From: Apium graveolens
Taxonomy: Eukaryota > Streptophyta > Magnoliopsida > Apiales > Apiaceae
Assembly: GCF_009905375.1 (NCBI RefSeq)
Contig: NC_133655.1
Location: 166,308,588 to 166,372,587 of the forward strand
Direction of reading: 5' to 3'
DNA length: 64,000 bases
Part shown: positions 12,101 to 24,503 of the stretch, one piece after another
Position numbering within the stretch: position 1 is the stretch's first letter
Layout of the letters: the number at the start of each line of letters is the position of its first letter
Notes under the pieces: generated by a model
Databases searched by the model: none
What the model was told of the DNA's origin: nothing
The model's input: the letters and a program-made list of their open reading frames with translations, nothing else
Made by a program: the position numbers and the translations under genes

Positions 12101-13353
12101 GCTATGTTTACGCGATTTCCCAAATTTAAACCAATTCAAAACAACCACAATTCAACCCCAATTCACAATCCAATCAAAACTCCATCCATATTACTTTACA
12201 ACAGCCCCAAATCAACTCATTATAATCAATTTACTTAATCCTAAAACTTGAATTTAAACTATACAACATTCTTTAATCAAATTATAAGATTTCAACATTC
12301 CAATCTCCACCATTCCAACCCAAACTCTTAAACAAACAAGTTTCAAGCTACTCTTTACTCTAACAACCAAAATCAACCTAATATACAAATTAAAGCTAGG
12401 GTTTGGAGATGATTTACCTTCCTTGAAGTGGTGTGAGTTGCTAGGAAGCCTTGAGGAGTCTTAGGAAAGCTTGGATCTTAAAGGAAAAGCAAGAAAAATC
12501 AAGTTAAAAACCTTGAAATCACTATTCATTGTCTTCTTCATTGATTTATTGGAGAATATAGAGAATGAATGGGATGCTTAAACTCATAATATAGCCATAT
12601 CTATGCATAAGGAACACTAGGGAATTATCTTACCAATTTAGGAGGCTTGGATCTTGGATTTTGAAAATTCTTTCCTTTGAAATTGTAAAAAGCCGAGAGT
12701 AAAGCTTGGAGAAGATGAAATGTTTTGTGTTTTTGTTTTGATTTGTTTTGTTTGGTTGCTTATTTGATTTGTTTTAGGTTAATTACCAAATTAACCTTGG
12801 TTTTGTGTGGTTAATATTCCACCACATTTCCTTCATTCTTATGTCATGCTTGCATCACTTTGTGATATCATCATCCCTCCTTTGTCCTCTTTCTATTGGT
12901 TGGATAACATCATCCCCACTAATCTCTTTGATTAGATTCTAATTGTTTGCCTAATGACCGCTGATCTGTTATACGGTTCGCTTAACTTTCATTTTTGTTT
13001 ATCGTTTGAGGGATCATACCCGGGATCTTATTACTTAGGTTCCCTTAACCTTTCTCAATATATTATATTCCTTTTATGACCCTCTCTTATAATCCTTTAA
13101 TTTAAATCCTTTTTATCCTGTTACCTTATACTCAATTCTTTCCGTATCTAGTGGATTTCCGGGAAAAATCAAAGTGTTCGGAATTGGATTCTGACGATCT
13201 TTACATACACTTATATACCACATAGAGTACTAATAATATCCCAGAAGATCAATAACAGAACCCCTACATAGTGTGGCATGAAAAGTTTTCTCATTCAGCA
13301 AAAACACTATTCATAAGGGTTTCAAAAATTTTCCAAAAATTGGGGTTATTACA
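9183..13353 (-). repeat. Left (3') LTR of element A, 4171 bp
   Basis: It runs from TGTAACACCCCCAAATC to GGGGTTATTACA. About eight differences from the right LTR were counted by eye in the first ~720 bases. It contains a two-unit minisatellite at 11113-11221 and an AT microsatellite near 11272-11300. Short frames inside it are not genes. Confidence 0.95.
11113..11221. repeat. Two-unit ~55-bp LTR minisatellite (element A, left)
   Basis: Each unit reads roughly GAGTCATA..CCTC.AATGAATATT then an AT-rich tail ending AATAAAATAA. Two units are present. The same locus in element C carries four. Confidence 0.75.
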
Positions 13354-13372
13354 GTCTCCCCTCCTTAAAAGG
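13354..13372 (-). promoter_or_regulatory. Polypurine tract of element A
   Basis: On the minus strand the bases read CCTTTTAAGGAGGGGAGAC, ending at the LTR boundary. Element C has the same tract at 44722-44740. Confidence 0.75.
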
Positions 13373-16300
13373 ATTCCGTCCCGGAATCAGATAGAAAACG
13401 AATAGGAATACTCTCTTAGCATTGCACTTTCTAACTCTCGAGTAAATTTTCCTACATTGTGGTCCTTCCATCAAACTCTGAATAGTTTGATAACCCTTCT
13501 CCTAAGCACTTGTTCCTTTTCACTCTATAACCCTTCCTGGTTGCTCCATATAGGTTACGTCTGGTTGCATGTCTATGCGCTCATATGCCCCTATTTATCT
13601 GGCATCCGAATTACACTTCCTTAACATTAATACGTGGAACACGTTATGAACTTGCTACATGTTCGGGGGTAGGGCTAGCTCATATGCTAACTTCCTAATA
13701 CGTCTTAATACCTCAAAGGGTCCAACAATTCGTCGGCTTAGCTTTCCTTTCTTTTTGAACCTCATCAATCCTTTCCAAGGGATACCTTTAACATTACTAG
13801 GTCCCCTATTTCCTATTCTTTGTCCTTTCGTGTCAAATCAACATACTTTTTATGTCCATCTTGGGCTACTACCAGCCGTCCTCTGATTAGATCTATTATA
13901 TCCTTGGTCCTTTGGACCACTACTGGTCTGAGCATCTTGCGCTCTACAACTTCATCCTAACATAAGGGAGATCGACATTATCTTCCCTCAAGGATCTCAT
14001 AAGGAGACATCTCGATAATGACATATGATCTATTGTCGTAAGAAACTCAATCCGTGTTAAGTGATTATTCCAATTTCTTTCAAGTCTATTGCACAGACTC
14101 TCATTATAACTTTTAGGATTAGAGCTTTTGCTTCTCAATACCCATTCTTTTCCAGTTCGTAATCGTTACTACCTTCCGTTCCTAATATTATACTGGTTAT
14201 ACTTCTGCTCGTTAGCGTTCTATAACCTTTTAATAACCACGTCAACCTTAGTATCACGAATGTGTTTCCATTCCGAATACTACCACAACTTTATTACTCC
14301 TTTTTTCAGCTGTTTCTATTTTCCAAAATTTGATCAATCATATAGAAGTAAAAGAATTTATTGAGAGATCACTATGATCATGAACACTTGTTATATCGCA
14401 TAGTTAGTACAGAAGGTGGTCAGCCTTTAGTACTTGACAAGCAATTAAACAATAGATGGTATCCTACTAGGCTTCTATCACACAGATAGATAGTCATTCG
14501 ACAATACCTCCCCTTTCTGGAAGGGTTGTTCTTCTCAGCTTACATGAAATGAAAAGAAGAGAAAAGAACGAATTGAAGAGAATTGTATATATGAAAAAAT
14601 ATACTGCCACAAAATATCTGGCTTGGAACCTACCTCTGAACTATAGAGGTTTGTCATAGGAGAACAAAACATATATGTATTTATATCAACATCAAGTATT
14701 ATAGCATCGCATTTCACATGCCTAAATATTTTCGCCATTCCGTCCATCATTCTATGGACCCATGCTCTTCCTCGAGCTTATACACAATCACCTTTGAAAC
14801 TCCCTCGATATCGAAAATCGAATCTGGGATCTCATTCTAGACCTCATCGTTACTAGAATCCATTTCTATACCGCAACCTTCTTCGTATGGGTAATACTAC
14901 TCTTTATCGATAAGAAGGAATAAATATATCATAGGTAGATAATCGACTTAATTAGTCTATCAATGATAACTTATACACCACCATGACCCGATTAGTGGTA
15001 CTTACTCTCAACATACATTCCAATACAACTCTCACGGTTGTAAGTAATCAGCTCATAACTCTCAGAATCATTCCTGCATTACTATGGCCCATCGTTGACA
15101 TACTGTAGTCATTCGTTTTCCATGAAGTTTTAATAGCTAACCATACGGAGTCCATTCATATCATATCGAATTCTTCTAAGGAGGTAACATGATCACCGTT
15201 CTTGATTCATGAAGAACACTCCTGATCCTGACGTACATTCATGACGTGAAGCAGATAAAATTACAGAAGAGTTTCAATGAAAGCAATGATAGCAGGTTAA
15301 TACCATTCTTAATCATATGCCTTCAATAGAAGACTTAACTCAAAGGTTTGTTTAGTCCTTTTTTTTTTTGAAACATGGTCCAGGCTCATTCTCAAGATAG
15401 TATCTCCTGAGATAGATAGCCCGCTTATGGCGATTACATGAATTAAACCTTTACCAACTACTATTACGGTTGGGTATTGCACAGTCATCAGAAGGAATGT
15501 CAATCTTCCAAACCATAATACAATCTTCATAGCTTTAACCATCATCACTGTATTCCTTTGGCACAAGCGCCTATAATTATCCTCTTACCTTTAAAGTGTC
15601 GGCCACCTCTTTGGCCTTTCCTGATAGTAAAATTTCCTTACAGTCAATGTCATTTTAACCACCTCCAAATAAATTTTCTACCTTATTTCAATCACAGCTT
15701 ATGTGAAAATGCTTTTCTTTAATATCTGATGAGTAAATAAAAAAAATATCACCATTTTTCCATAAGTAATTGCCTCAATCTTTAGAGGTTAATCACTGTC
15801 ACGACTGACTCTCAATCATACTTAGAACATCTTTTATCTTAGGTCCTAATTGCCCTGAACAATTTCGACCTTTACTGGTTCGATCCATACTTTCTCGTGG
15901 TTTAACACGTGCCCCACTTGGCATCATTATAATTATGTCATATTTCCTTTGTCAACATTTTTATTCTTGAGAATTTCGAATATTTCCTTTCTCCTTGTAA
16001 AACCTCTAAGGTTATCCTTGAATCGTTCCTCCTGTATTCCCTAGATACAGGGCATATCAAGATACCATTTATTAATACTAGAATCATTGTCTATATACTT
16101 CTGAAAAATTTCTCCACTAATTCTTACAGGTTGTTATTACCTTAATCCTTTCCAATTCATACTGTCGAAACTCATACTATCCCTATTAAGGGTGAAATGC
16201 CAACCTTTATGCATTCCCCTAGGATTTATTTTAAGTTACCGATGTTCTATCCTTAATTCCACCTTTAAAAGGTACCTGCATCCTTCCATGGATAACTCAA

Positions 16301-17024
16301 GTCATATATCCCTGATAAGCGTGTCTTATTCAATCATTCCCACCTCGATAGTATGTTCCTAATTTTCACAATAACATCTGTATTCAAAATGAGGTCAATC
16401 AATATGGCCTCCAAAAGATAACAACGGTTATCTGCTTTTGTTCTAGCTCCAAAGCTTTTACACTATCTCCATAACCTTGGGAAGTACTTTCCTAAAAACA
16501 ATTGACTGAACTTAAATCAGTTTATTATAATCTCTTGCTCCGTGCCTTCCTTGGTCTTTCACCAGTGGGTGGTCTCTCTCTTAGGAGGGTAAGTGACAAA
16601 AACACTCTTTTGTGATTCGTCAATCATTCAGAATCTCAAATGATTCCTCTATTTCCTTTAGCCAGGCTCTTGCCTCGACTAGGTCAACCTGTTCCTTGGA
16701 ACTCTGAGAGCTTAGAGACTTAAAGGTCCTGAAAGAATTTCCTACCGCATTGTTTCCTCAAGGTGGTGGTTGGGGATAATAGTCTAAGTTCTGTCTAGAC
16801 AGGTCCATAAATTGCCGTATAGGAGTACCGTCTCGGGTCTCCTTTCCTTACTCGACTTTCTGTTTCCTTAGTATGAAATGTTTCAACCTTCTCCCATAAT
16901 CGGGGTTATCTTATACATTAAAAACCTTGTTTTCCACTCTATTATGTTATGGGTTCTTTCTTTCTTGATGGCAACCTCCCTGACTATCACATTCAGGGTT
17001 TGCCCTAAATCTTATTCCTCAAAC

Positions 17025-17868
17025 TATGGCTCTCATCTAAGTTCTCATCCTTAAGCTCTTGAACTTTTGGAACTCAATTTCTGTAGGAACACCTCACTAT
17101 CCCCTTATCATCTTTCTCGGTATGGATCTCTTCTCCAGTCATTGACTCTCTGCCTTCATTCATCACTTTTTCTGGCACAATATGTTCTTTTCCAAAAATT
17201 CGGCCTGTATTGCAATCTCAAACAGCTTTTCGGTACCGGCTCCGGTTACCTTCACTTCTATTTCCATTTTTTCAAAATCTCTTATAAACTCTCCCAAAGA
17301 CATTATTATCTTGAGTATCTCCTTTTTACTAAGGGCATCAGCCACCACATTGGCTTTCCCTGAATGATAAAGAATCTCCCAATCATAATTCTTGATTAGC
17401 TCTAACCACCTCATTTGGCGCATGTTGAGCTCTTTCTGCGTGAAAATGTACTAGAGCACTTATTGCTTGTGTAAATCTCACACTTTTCTCCATACAAGTA
17501 GTGCCTCCGATCTTTAGGGCAAAACTATTGCCACGAGCCCAAGCTCATGGGTGGGAATATCGAATTTTATATTCCCTTAATTGTCTTGACGCGTACGCGA
17601 TTACCTTGCTATGCTGTATAAGAAGCTCCCTAATTCCTTATGCAAAGCGTCACTACACTTCACAAAATCTCATTTTCCATTCGGCAACGCCAACATAGGG
17701 AACGTCACCAACCTTTGCTTCGGTTCTTAAAAGTTGTTCTCGCATTTCTCTGTCCATTCGAACTTCTCAGTCTTACGAGTAAGCCGCGTTAAAGGGGCTA
17801 CTATCTTTATAAACTTGAACGAACCTCTGGTAGTGACAGGCCAATCCTACCTCTGGGAGTTGCCCTAA
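17025..17868 (-). pseudogene. Out-of-place RNase H to integrase fragment in element A
   Basis: Minus-strand translation gives an RNase H end ([16 protein letters not shown], then [14 protein letters not shown]) and the start of integrase (TGEEIHTEKDDKGIVR). Element D matches with [14 protein letters not shown] and [17 protein letters not shown] short RT-RNase H connection lies to the right (about 17530-17868). This block sits between the leader ORF remnant and the gag remnant, the wrong place for pol. In element C the same interval (about 49045-50078) holds leader ORF and spacer sequence instead. Internal stops are present. Confidence 0.75.
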
Positions 17869-17870
17869 CC

Positions 17871-18197
17871 ATGGTCATCAATTCCTCGGTGGTCCTTTAT
17901 TCATTCTTGTCAGGATCCTTCACGGGATCCTCCTCAGCAACAATCCCTTCTAGGACAACATCCTCAACCGTTATATCCTCAATATCAACATCATCCGGTC
18001 CTGCGTTAGGACGCTCTATCGGATCCACAATCCGATCTCCAATTAGTAATAAAACATCATCGCGCTGTTACTCCTCAACCTCAGGGTTTGGTGTCCCGCT
18101 ACCATATACGATAACGAACTACGCTTCTATCACGATATTTATAAGGGTTCCCATAAGGGTTTTAACTGTCAGTACTACGTTAGGAGCCCCACTATGA
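17871..18197 (-). pseudogene. Remnant of the pre-gag leader ORF in element A
   Basis: The sequence matches the N-terminal coding part of the element C leader ORF (about 50080-50280), for example 'GGTCATCAATTCCTC' in both. It is cut off at 17868 by the RNase H/integrase fragment. Only the N-terminal third survives. Confidence 0.6.
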
Positions 18198-18268
18198 ACT
18201 TGGCAAGAGTTCTTATTATCTTAGTTATAATCTTAACGTCACATCATCTCTGAGGTTTATAATGCTTA

Positions 18269-18280
18269 GCTCTGATACCA
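18269..18280 (-). promoter_or_regulatory. Primer-binding site of element A (tRNA-iMet)
   Basis: GCTCTGATACCA is the complement of TGGTATCAGAGC, the classic plant initiator tRNA-Met binding site. It lies four bases from the right LTR and fixes the element on the minus strand. Confidence 0.9.
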
Positions 18281-19894
18281 CTTCTGTAACACCCCCAAAT
18301 CCTGGCTCGGGGATCCGGGCTGTCACGAGTTCCATTTCCCTTAATAACACCCAATCTTAATAAATAATCAACTACTCTGTACTGTGACCCCACAATAAAC
18401 ACACACACCACAAGTTATAGTCTCAGAGATGAATAACCAAAAATAATCACAAGTCGTTTTATTCCACAATTATATGCCAATATACCTTAAAAGGGTTTCT
18501 GAATAAATTTACATTTCTTTGCCATTATTACAATTCATAAATATACATAAATCTGGTACATCAAAAGTTGAAGCCTAGCCTATTGGTAGTTCCTACCTCA
18601 GCTACAGCGACATCAATGCCTATAGGAAACTGCGGAACGTTTCCTATCCGCTCGCGAATTGGGAGCTTGGTCCTGTTCATCTTTTCTATCTGTTGTTGTG
18701 TGATGAAAGAAGAAAGCAAGGGTGAGCAGCAAGCCCACCAAAATAATATGTATAATGATTTACAGTATATGAGCCTTCTCATAGTACTCATGAAAGTCTT
18801 GGTCAAAAGAAATGAACCAAGTTTGATATCTTAATGCGATGAAGTCGCAAAATATTCAGTATATATACATATATACTTTTCAAAATCTTGGAAGTCCTCT
18901 TCCATGCATAATATACACAGAGTTCCAGTTTATAACTGTATAAAACTATCGTTGCAAGGTGATCTCATATATCTAACCTTGTCTCAACGTTTTTCTAAAA
19001 ATCTTTGACATGCATAAGATAATCATTTACTAGATATAAGTTTAAAAGATGAAGTTACAAGATACTCCAATATACTTATATCTTTTCCAAATACTACTTG
19101 AACTACCACCGTTCAAGTTATAATTAGTTCAAAAGTTCATCACATAGATGAGACTACAAGATAATACTTGAATAGATTCAATCTTTAAAATATCATCAAA
19201 ATAAAATGAAGTTATGAGATACTTCATTTGATGCAAACATCATTTTGAAAACTTGACCCTGCCAACACTCAACAATCGCCCAACCGTAGCCTTTCTATCG
19301 AAGTGCTCTGGGTAGTGTTGCAGAAATATCCAATTGGATGATGAACTCATTACGGGAGTTTACCGCGCTAGGAAGACCACTTACGATGATCAGTCGTAGT
19401 AGTGCAACCCCACCATTTTCTACATGTAGTGGAGAACCTGTCGGATTTACTTGTCAACCGAACACTGAACTCCTAAGGAATGGACCGCCTTAGTGGAACT
19501 TCCAGGCCATTTGGGCCAATATAATAAGGCTGGGCCGGCGCTACTCGACCACTTACGCCACTCCTAGTTCAGATGAAATCCATGACTCTAAAACGTAAAG
19601 CTCGTCCCCACTTTCCCCAAGTAGAAACTTGTTGATACGGCTCCACCAAGAAGTCGTATCTAGTTGGAAAGGAAATCTCACCGATATTTCCCAGGCGATG
19701 CCTGTTAATGGATTAACTTGTTCCTAGAATTTTACTTCCCGAGTGTTGGGTAAGTAATCAAAATTCTTTTATCAAGACAGCAACCTTGTTGCGAATATAA
19801 AACACACCACAGAGCCGGATCCCTCAGGTTTTGAGCGAGTATTTAAATCCCCTTCGAAAGGAGGATCTTAAATATAAAAATGAGTTTTGGGATC

Positions 19895-20250
19895 ACGTTC
19901 TGCAGTTTCCTATAGGCATTGATGTCACTATAGCTGAGGTAGGAACTACCAATAGGCTAGGCTTCAACTTTTGATGTACCAGATTTATGTATATTTATGA
20001 ATTGTAATAATGGCAAAGAAATGTAAATTTATTCAGAAACCCTTTTAAGGTGTATTGACATATAATTGTGGAATAAAACGACTTGTGATTATTTTTGGAT
20101 ATTCATCTCTGAGACTATAACTTGTGGTGTGTGTGTTTATTGTGGGGTCACAGTACAGAGTAGTTGATTATTTATTAAGATTGGGTGTTATTAAGGGAAA
20201 TGGAACTCGTGACAGCCCGGATCCCCGACCCCGGATTTGGGGGTGTTACA
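19895..20250 (+). repeat. Inverted copy of the LTR end, unit 1
   Basis: The reverse complement of 18285-18640, ending GGGGGTGTTACA. The junction GTGTTACAGAAATATCC overlaps the native GTGTTGCAGAAATATCC, which suggests a template jump at short homology. Confidence 0.9.
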
Positions 20251-20822
20251 GAAATATCCAATTGGATGATGAACTCATTACGGAAGTTTACCGCGCCAGG
20301 AAGACCACTTACGATGATCAGTCGTAGTAGTGCAACCCCACCATTTTCTACATGTAGAGGAGAACCTGTCGGATTTACTTGTCAACCGAACACTGAACTC
20401 CTAAGGAATGGACCGCCTTAGCGGAACTTCCAGGCCATTTGGGCCAATATAATAAGGCTGGGTCGGCGCTACTCGACCACTTACGCCACTCCTAGTTCAG
20501 ATGAAATCCATGACTCTGAAATGTAAAGCTCGTCCCCACTTTCCCCAAGTAGAAACTTGTTGATACGGCTCCACCAAGAAGTCGTATCTAGTTGGAAAGG
20601 AAAACTCACCGATATTTCCCAGGCGATGCCTGTTAATGGATTAACTTGTTCCAAGAATTTTACTTCCCGAGTGTTGGGTAAGTAATCAAAATTCTTTTAT
20701 CAAGACAACAACCTTATTGCGAATATAAAACACACCACAGAGCCGAATCCCTCAGGTTTTGAGCGAGTATTTAAATCCCCTTCGAAAGGAGGATCTTAAA
20801 TATAAAAATGAGTTTTGGGATC

Positions 20823-21178
20823 ACGTTCCGCAGTTTCCTATAGGCATTGATGTCGCTGTAGCTGAGGTAGGAACTACCAATAGGCTAGGCTTCAACTTTT
20901 GATATACCAGATTTATGTATATTTATGAATTGTAATAATGGCAAAGAAATGTAAATTTATTCAGAAACCCTTTTAAGGTGTATTGGCATATAATTGTGGA
21001 ATAAAATGACTTGTGATTATTTTTCGATATTCATCTCTGAGACTATAACTTGTGGTGTGTGTGTTTATTGTGGGGTCACAGTACAGAGTAGTTGATTATT
21101 TATTAAGATTGGGTGTTATTAAGGGAAATGGAACTCGTGACAGCCCGGATCCCCGACCCCGGATTTGGGGGTGTTACA
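20823..21178 (+). repeat. Inverted copy of the LTR end, unit 2
   Basis: The same inverted 356-bp segment as in unit 1, with a few substitutions and the same two junctions (GGGATC/ACGTT and GTGTTACA/GAAAT). Identical junctions show that the units arose by duplication, not by two independent events. Confidence 0.9.
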
Positions 21179-22071
21179 GAAATATCCAATTGGATGATGA
21201 ACTCATTACGGGAGTTTACCGCGCCAGGAAGACCACTTACGATGATCAGTCGTAGTAGTGCAACCCCACCATTTTCTACATGTAGAGGAGAACCTGTCGG
21301 ATTTACTTGTCAACCGAACACTAAACTCCTAAGGAATGGACCGCCTTAGCGGAACTTCCAGGCCATTTGGGCCAATATAATAAGGTTGGGCCGGCGCTAC
21401 TCGACCACTTACGCCACTCCTAGTTCAGATGAAATCCATGACTCTGAAACGTAAAGCTCGTCCCCACTTTCCCCAAGTAGAAACTTGTTGATACGGCTCC
21501 ACCAAGAAGTCGTATCTAGTTGGAAAGGAAAACTCACCGATATTTCCCAGGCGATGCCTGTTAATGGATTAACTTGTTCCAAGAATTTTACTTCCCGAGT
21601 GTTGGGTAAGTAATCAAAATTCTTTTATCAAGACAGCAACCTTGTTGCGAATATAAAACACACCACAGAGCCGGATCCCTCAGGTTTTGAGCGAGTATTT
21701 AAATCCCCTTCGAAAGGAGGATCTTAAATATAAAAATGAGTTTTGGGATCCGCTCTAACTTTTAAAAATCATTTTGAAGACTCGCAAAACATTTTTAAGA
21801 ATGTTTGGAGTGATGCTGATTTAACAAAATAAATCAGTCCCAATATATTAGAAAATATCTGAATATTATTATTTAAATAATATTTCCATAAAGAATAATC
21901 TTTATAAAAATAATTGAAGTAGAAGTTTTGAAACTTATACTTGAAATGAATATTAAATATCCAAAGATATACCTATACGAAAGTACTATCTTTATTTGAA
22001 TAATCAAAAGTGAGTTTGATTATCGACACCTTATTCTTTAATAAAATAAAGAATATATCTCAGCAAATAAT

Positions 22072-22180
22072 CGGAGTCATAGATCCTCAAATGAATATTC
22101 AAATAATATTCAATAAATAAAATAAGCTCAGTCATAAGCCCTCGAATGAATATTCAAGATAATATTCATTAATAAAATAA
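22072..22180. repeat. Two-unit LTR minisatellite (element A, right)
   Basis: Counterpart of the 11113-11221 repeat. Two ~55-bp units with the core GAGTCATA..CCTC.AATGAATATT. Confidence 0.7.
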
Positions 22181-24326
22181 AGTTATCGAATAAACCTTAT
22201 TCGATTAATAGTTTTGAAAACTATAATGATATATATATAAATATATATATATATATAATCTACTCGGGATCCTCGACTCCCGGTTTTAGAAAATGTTTTC
22301 ACCTTTGGGTCCCTATACTAAGGGTATATGCAAATTACCGCTATTCTCTAGCATAGGTATTATCAACTGAATCAACAGATATATATGGCAAGAATACGAA
22401 ACAGGCATGCATATATATACCATATCAGCATGCTTCAATATATCGCAAAATTTGCTAATTAACCAACATGCATCTATCACAAGATAATGCATATACATAT
22501 ATACATCACAACAACAGTATAACGGGTAGAAAACTTGCCTGAGCGACTGGGGATGATAAAAGGCTCGGGACGAGTCTGGTAACCTATAAACAACAAGTAA
22601 GTTGGAATTAAACCAAAGTCACTTGTAAATCTATACTCTAACTACCTTAGACTCTAACGCTCGCTTTGCGCTTACTGATTCTCTTAAGTCACTCGAGTAC
22701 CCTCGGCTCCACCATTTTTTATAATTTAACCATTACAAGTTTTAAGGCGATTCCTTCGCGAGTGTCTTACCAACTGCCTAACACTCTTACCATTATTGTT
22801 TCATACACTAATTAACCCTTTTTGGTCTTTAACCTATGTTTTAAAGTAAGGCGAGGGGAAAAGTTTCGTTCGCGAAACGCCGTTACTTAAAACGGTCGTT
22901 TCTCCTAAACCGTACATCGGAATCAAACGAACTACATATCAAAAAGAAGCTCGTAACATGAACTATCTAAACATGGCAATGGTCATAATCTAGCAGGGAG
23001 TTCTCAGGTCCAAATGTTATGAACAAAAGCAGTCTAAAGTAAATCGGACATTACGACGGCTATGTTTACGCGATTTCCCAAATTTAAACCAATTCAAAAC
23101 AACCACAATTCAACCCCAATTCACAATCCAAACAAAACTCCATCCATATTACTTTATAACAGCCCCAAATCAACTCATTATAATCAATTTACTTAATCCT
23201 AAAACTTGAATTTAAACTATACTACATTCTTTAATCAAATCATAAGATTTCAACATTCCAATCTCCACCATTCCAACCCAAACTCTTAAACAAACAAGTT
23301 TCAAGCTACTCTTTACTCTAACAACCCAAATCAACCTAATATACAAATTAAATTTAGGGTTTGGAGATGATATACCTTCCTTGAAGTGGTGTGAGTAGCT
23401 AGGAAGCCTTAGGAAGCCTTGAGGAGTCTTAGGAAAGCTTGGATCTTAAAGGAAAAGCAAGAAAAATTAAGTTAAAAACCTTGAAATCACTATTCATTGT
23501 CTTCATCATTGATTTATTGGAAAAGATAGAGAATGAATGGGATGCTTAAAATCATAATATAGCCATATCTATGCATAAGGAACACTAGGGAATTATCTTA
23601 CCAATTTAGGAGGCTTGGATCTTGGATTTTGAAAATTCTTTCCTTTGAAATTGTAAAAAGCCGAGAGTAAAGCTTGGAGAAGATGAAATGTTTTGTGTTT
23701 TTGTTTTGATTTGTTTTGGTTGGTTGCTTATTTGATTTGTTTTAGGTTAATTACCAAATTAACCTTGGTTTTGTGTGGTTAATATTCCACCACATTTCCT
23801 TCCTTCTTATGTCATGCTTGCATCACTTTGTGATATCATCATCCCTCCTTTGTCCTCTTTCTATTGGTTGGATAACATCATCCCCACTAATCTCTTTGAT
23901 TAGCTTCTAATTGTTTGCCTAATGACCGCTGATCTGTTATACGGTTCGCTTAACTTTCGTTTTCGTTTATCGTTTGAGGGATCATACCCGGGATCTTATT
24001 ACTTAGGTTCCCTTAACCTTTCTCAATATATTATATTCCTTTTATGACCCTCTCTTATAATCCTTTAATTTAAATCCTTTTTATCCTGTTACCTTATACT
24101 CAATTCTTTCCGTATCTAGTGGATTTCCGGGAAAAATCAAAGTGTTTGGAATTGGATTCTGACGATCTTTACATACACTTATATACCACATAGAGTACTA
24201 ATAATATCCCAGAAGATCAATAACAGAACCCCTACATAGTGTGGCATGAAAAGTTTTCTCATTCAGCAAAAACACTATTCATAAGGGTTTCAAAAATTTT
24301 CCAAAAATTGGGGTTATTACATGGTT

Positions 24327-24490
24327 CATCAAGATTTGTACATTCATCACAATCAGAAGGAAAGCTTTATTAAGGTAAACATCTAATCTCTGAATTAAAT
24401 GTCTTGTTTTGCATGGATCTTGCGTTTGGGGTTTCATTTTTCATATTTATTTTTGATTTTTCCGCTGCGTTTGTGTCATGAATCCCAATA
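24327..24490 (+). repeat. 5' LTR of the copia element, second part (164 bp)
   Basis: It continues the LTR after the TGGTT duplication (24322-24326) and matches 59234-59397. It ends CCCAATA where the 3' LTR ends CCCAACA, so the terminal CA has decayed. Confidence 0.9.
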
Positions 24491-24491
24491 A

Positions 24492-24503
24492 TGGCATCTG
24501 AGC
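24492..24503 (+). promoter_or_regulatory. Degenerate primer-binding site of the copia element
   Basis: TGGCATCTGAGC one base after the LTR differs at two positions from TGGTATCAGAGC (initiator tRNA-Met). This is consistent with an old insertion. Confidence 0.7.

Larger units (their letters stand above)
13354..18284 (-). pseudogene. Decayed gag-pol interior of element A
   Basis: On the minus strand, pieces of a gypsy polyprotein are visible but every frame is broken. The integrase C-terminal region is at about 13620-13935 and corresponds to the GPFEIL...VHNVFHVS part of element D. Integrase core remnants follow to about 14130. An RNase H-like remnant (GKAKEVADTLK) lies near 15600. A gag remnant (ARAWLKEIEESFEI) lies at about 16570-16700. 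A better preserved RNase H/integrase junction lies at 17025-17868. The RT core is missing. 14150-15550 and 15700-16430 are unrecognisable apart from similarity to the matching part of element C. No functional product is expected. Confidence 0.8.
19323..21178. repeat. Two 928-bp tandem units, each a direct LTR piece plus an inverted LTR end
   Basis: GAAATATCCAATTGG recurs at 19323, 20251 and 21179, exactly 928 bases apart. Each unit is 572 bp of normal LTR followed by 356 bp that is the reverse complement of the LTR's first 356 bp (18285-18640). After 21179 the ordinary LTR continues. The two units differ at several bases, for example TGTCACTATAG against TGTCGCTGTAG in the inverted part. Confidence 0.93.
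9183..24321 (-). mobile_element. Element A: decayed Ty3/gypsy element inserted in the copia 5' LTR
   Basis: It has two LTRs (9183-13353 and 18285-24321), a primer-binding site on the minus strand next to the right LTR and a purine tract next to the left LTR, so it is read right to left. The 4.9-kb interior holds only broken pieces of gag, RNase H and integrase. The RNase H and integrase pieces resemble element D, whose C-terminus has a chromodomain, so I place A near the Tekay/Del chromoviruses. The right LTR is 1.86 kb longer than the left because of an internal tandem array. Confidence 0.93.
18285..24321 (-). repeat. Right (5') LTR of element A, 6037 bp, with internal expansion
   Basis: It has the same ends as the left LTR. 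Subtracting two 928-bp tandem units (19323-21178) leaves 4181 bp, against 4171 bp on the left. The array is absent from the left LTR, although both LTRs are copied from one template at insertion. Confidence 0.93.

Noticed and set aside
20124..21349. Frames at 20124-20327, 20185-20421, 21052-21255 and 21113-21349
   Set aside because: They cross the junction between inverted and direct LTR pieces of the tandem array and are repeated only because the unit is repeated.
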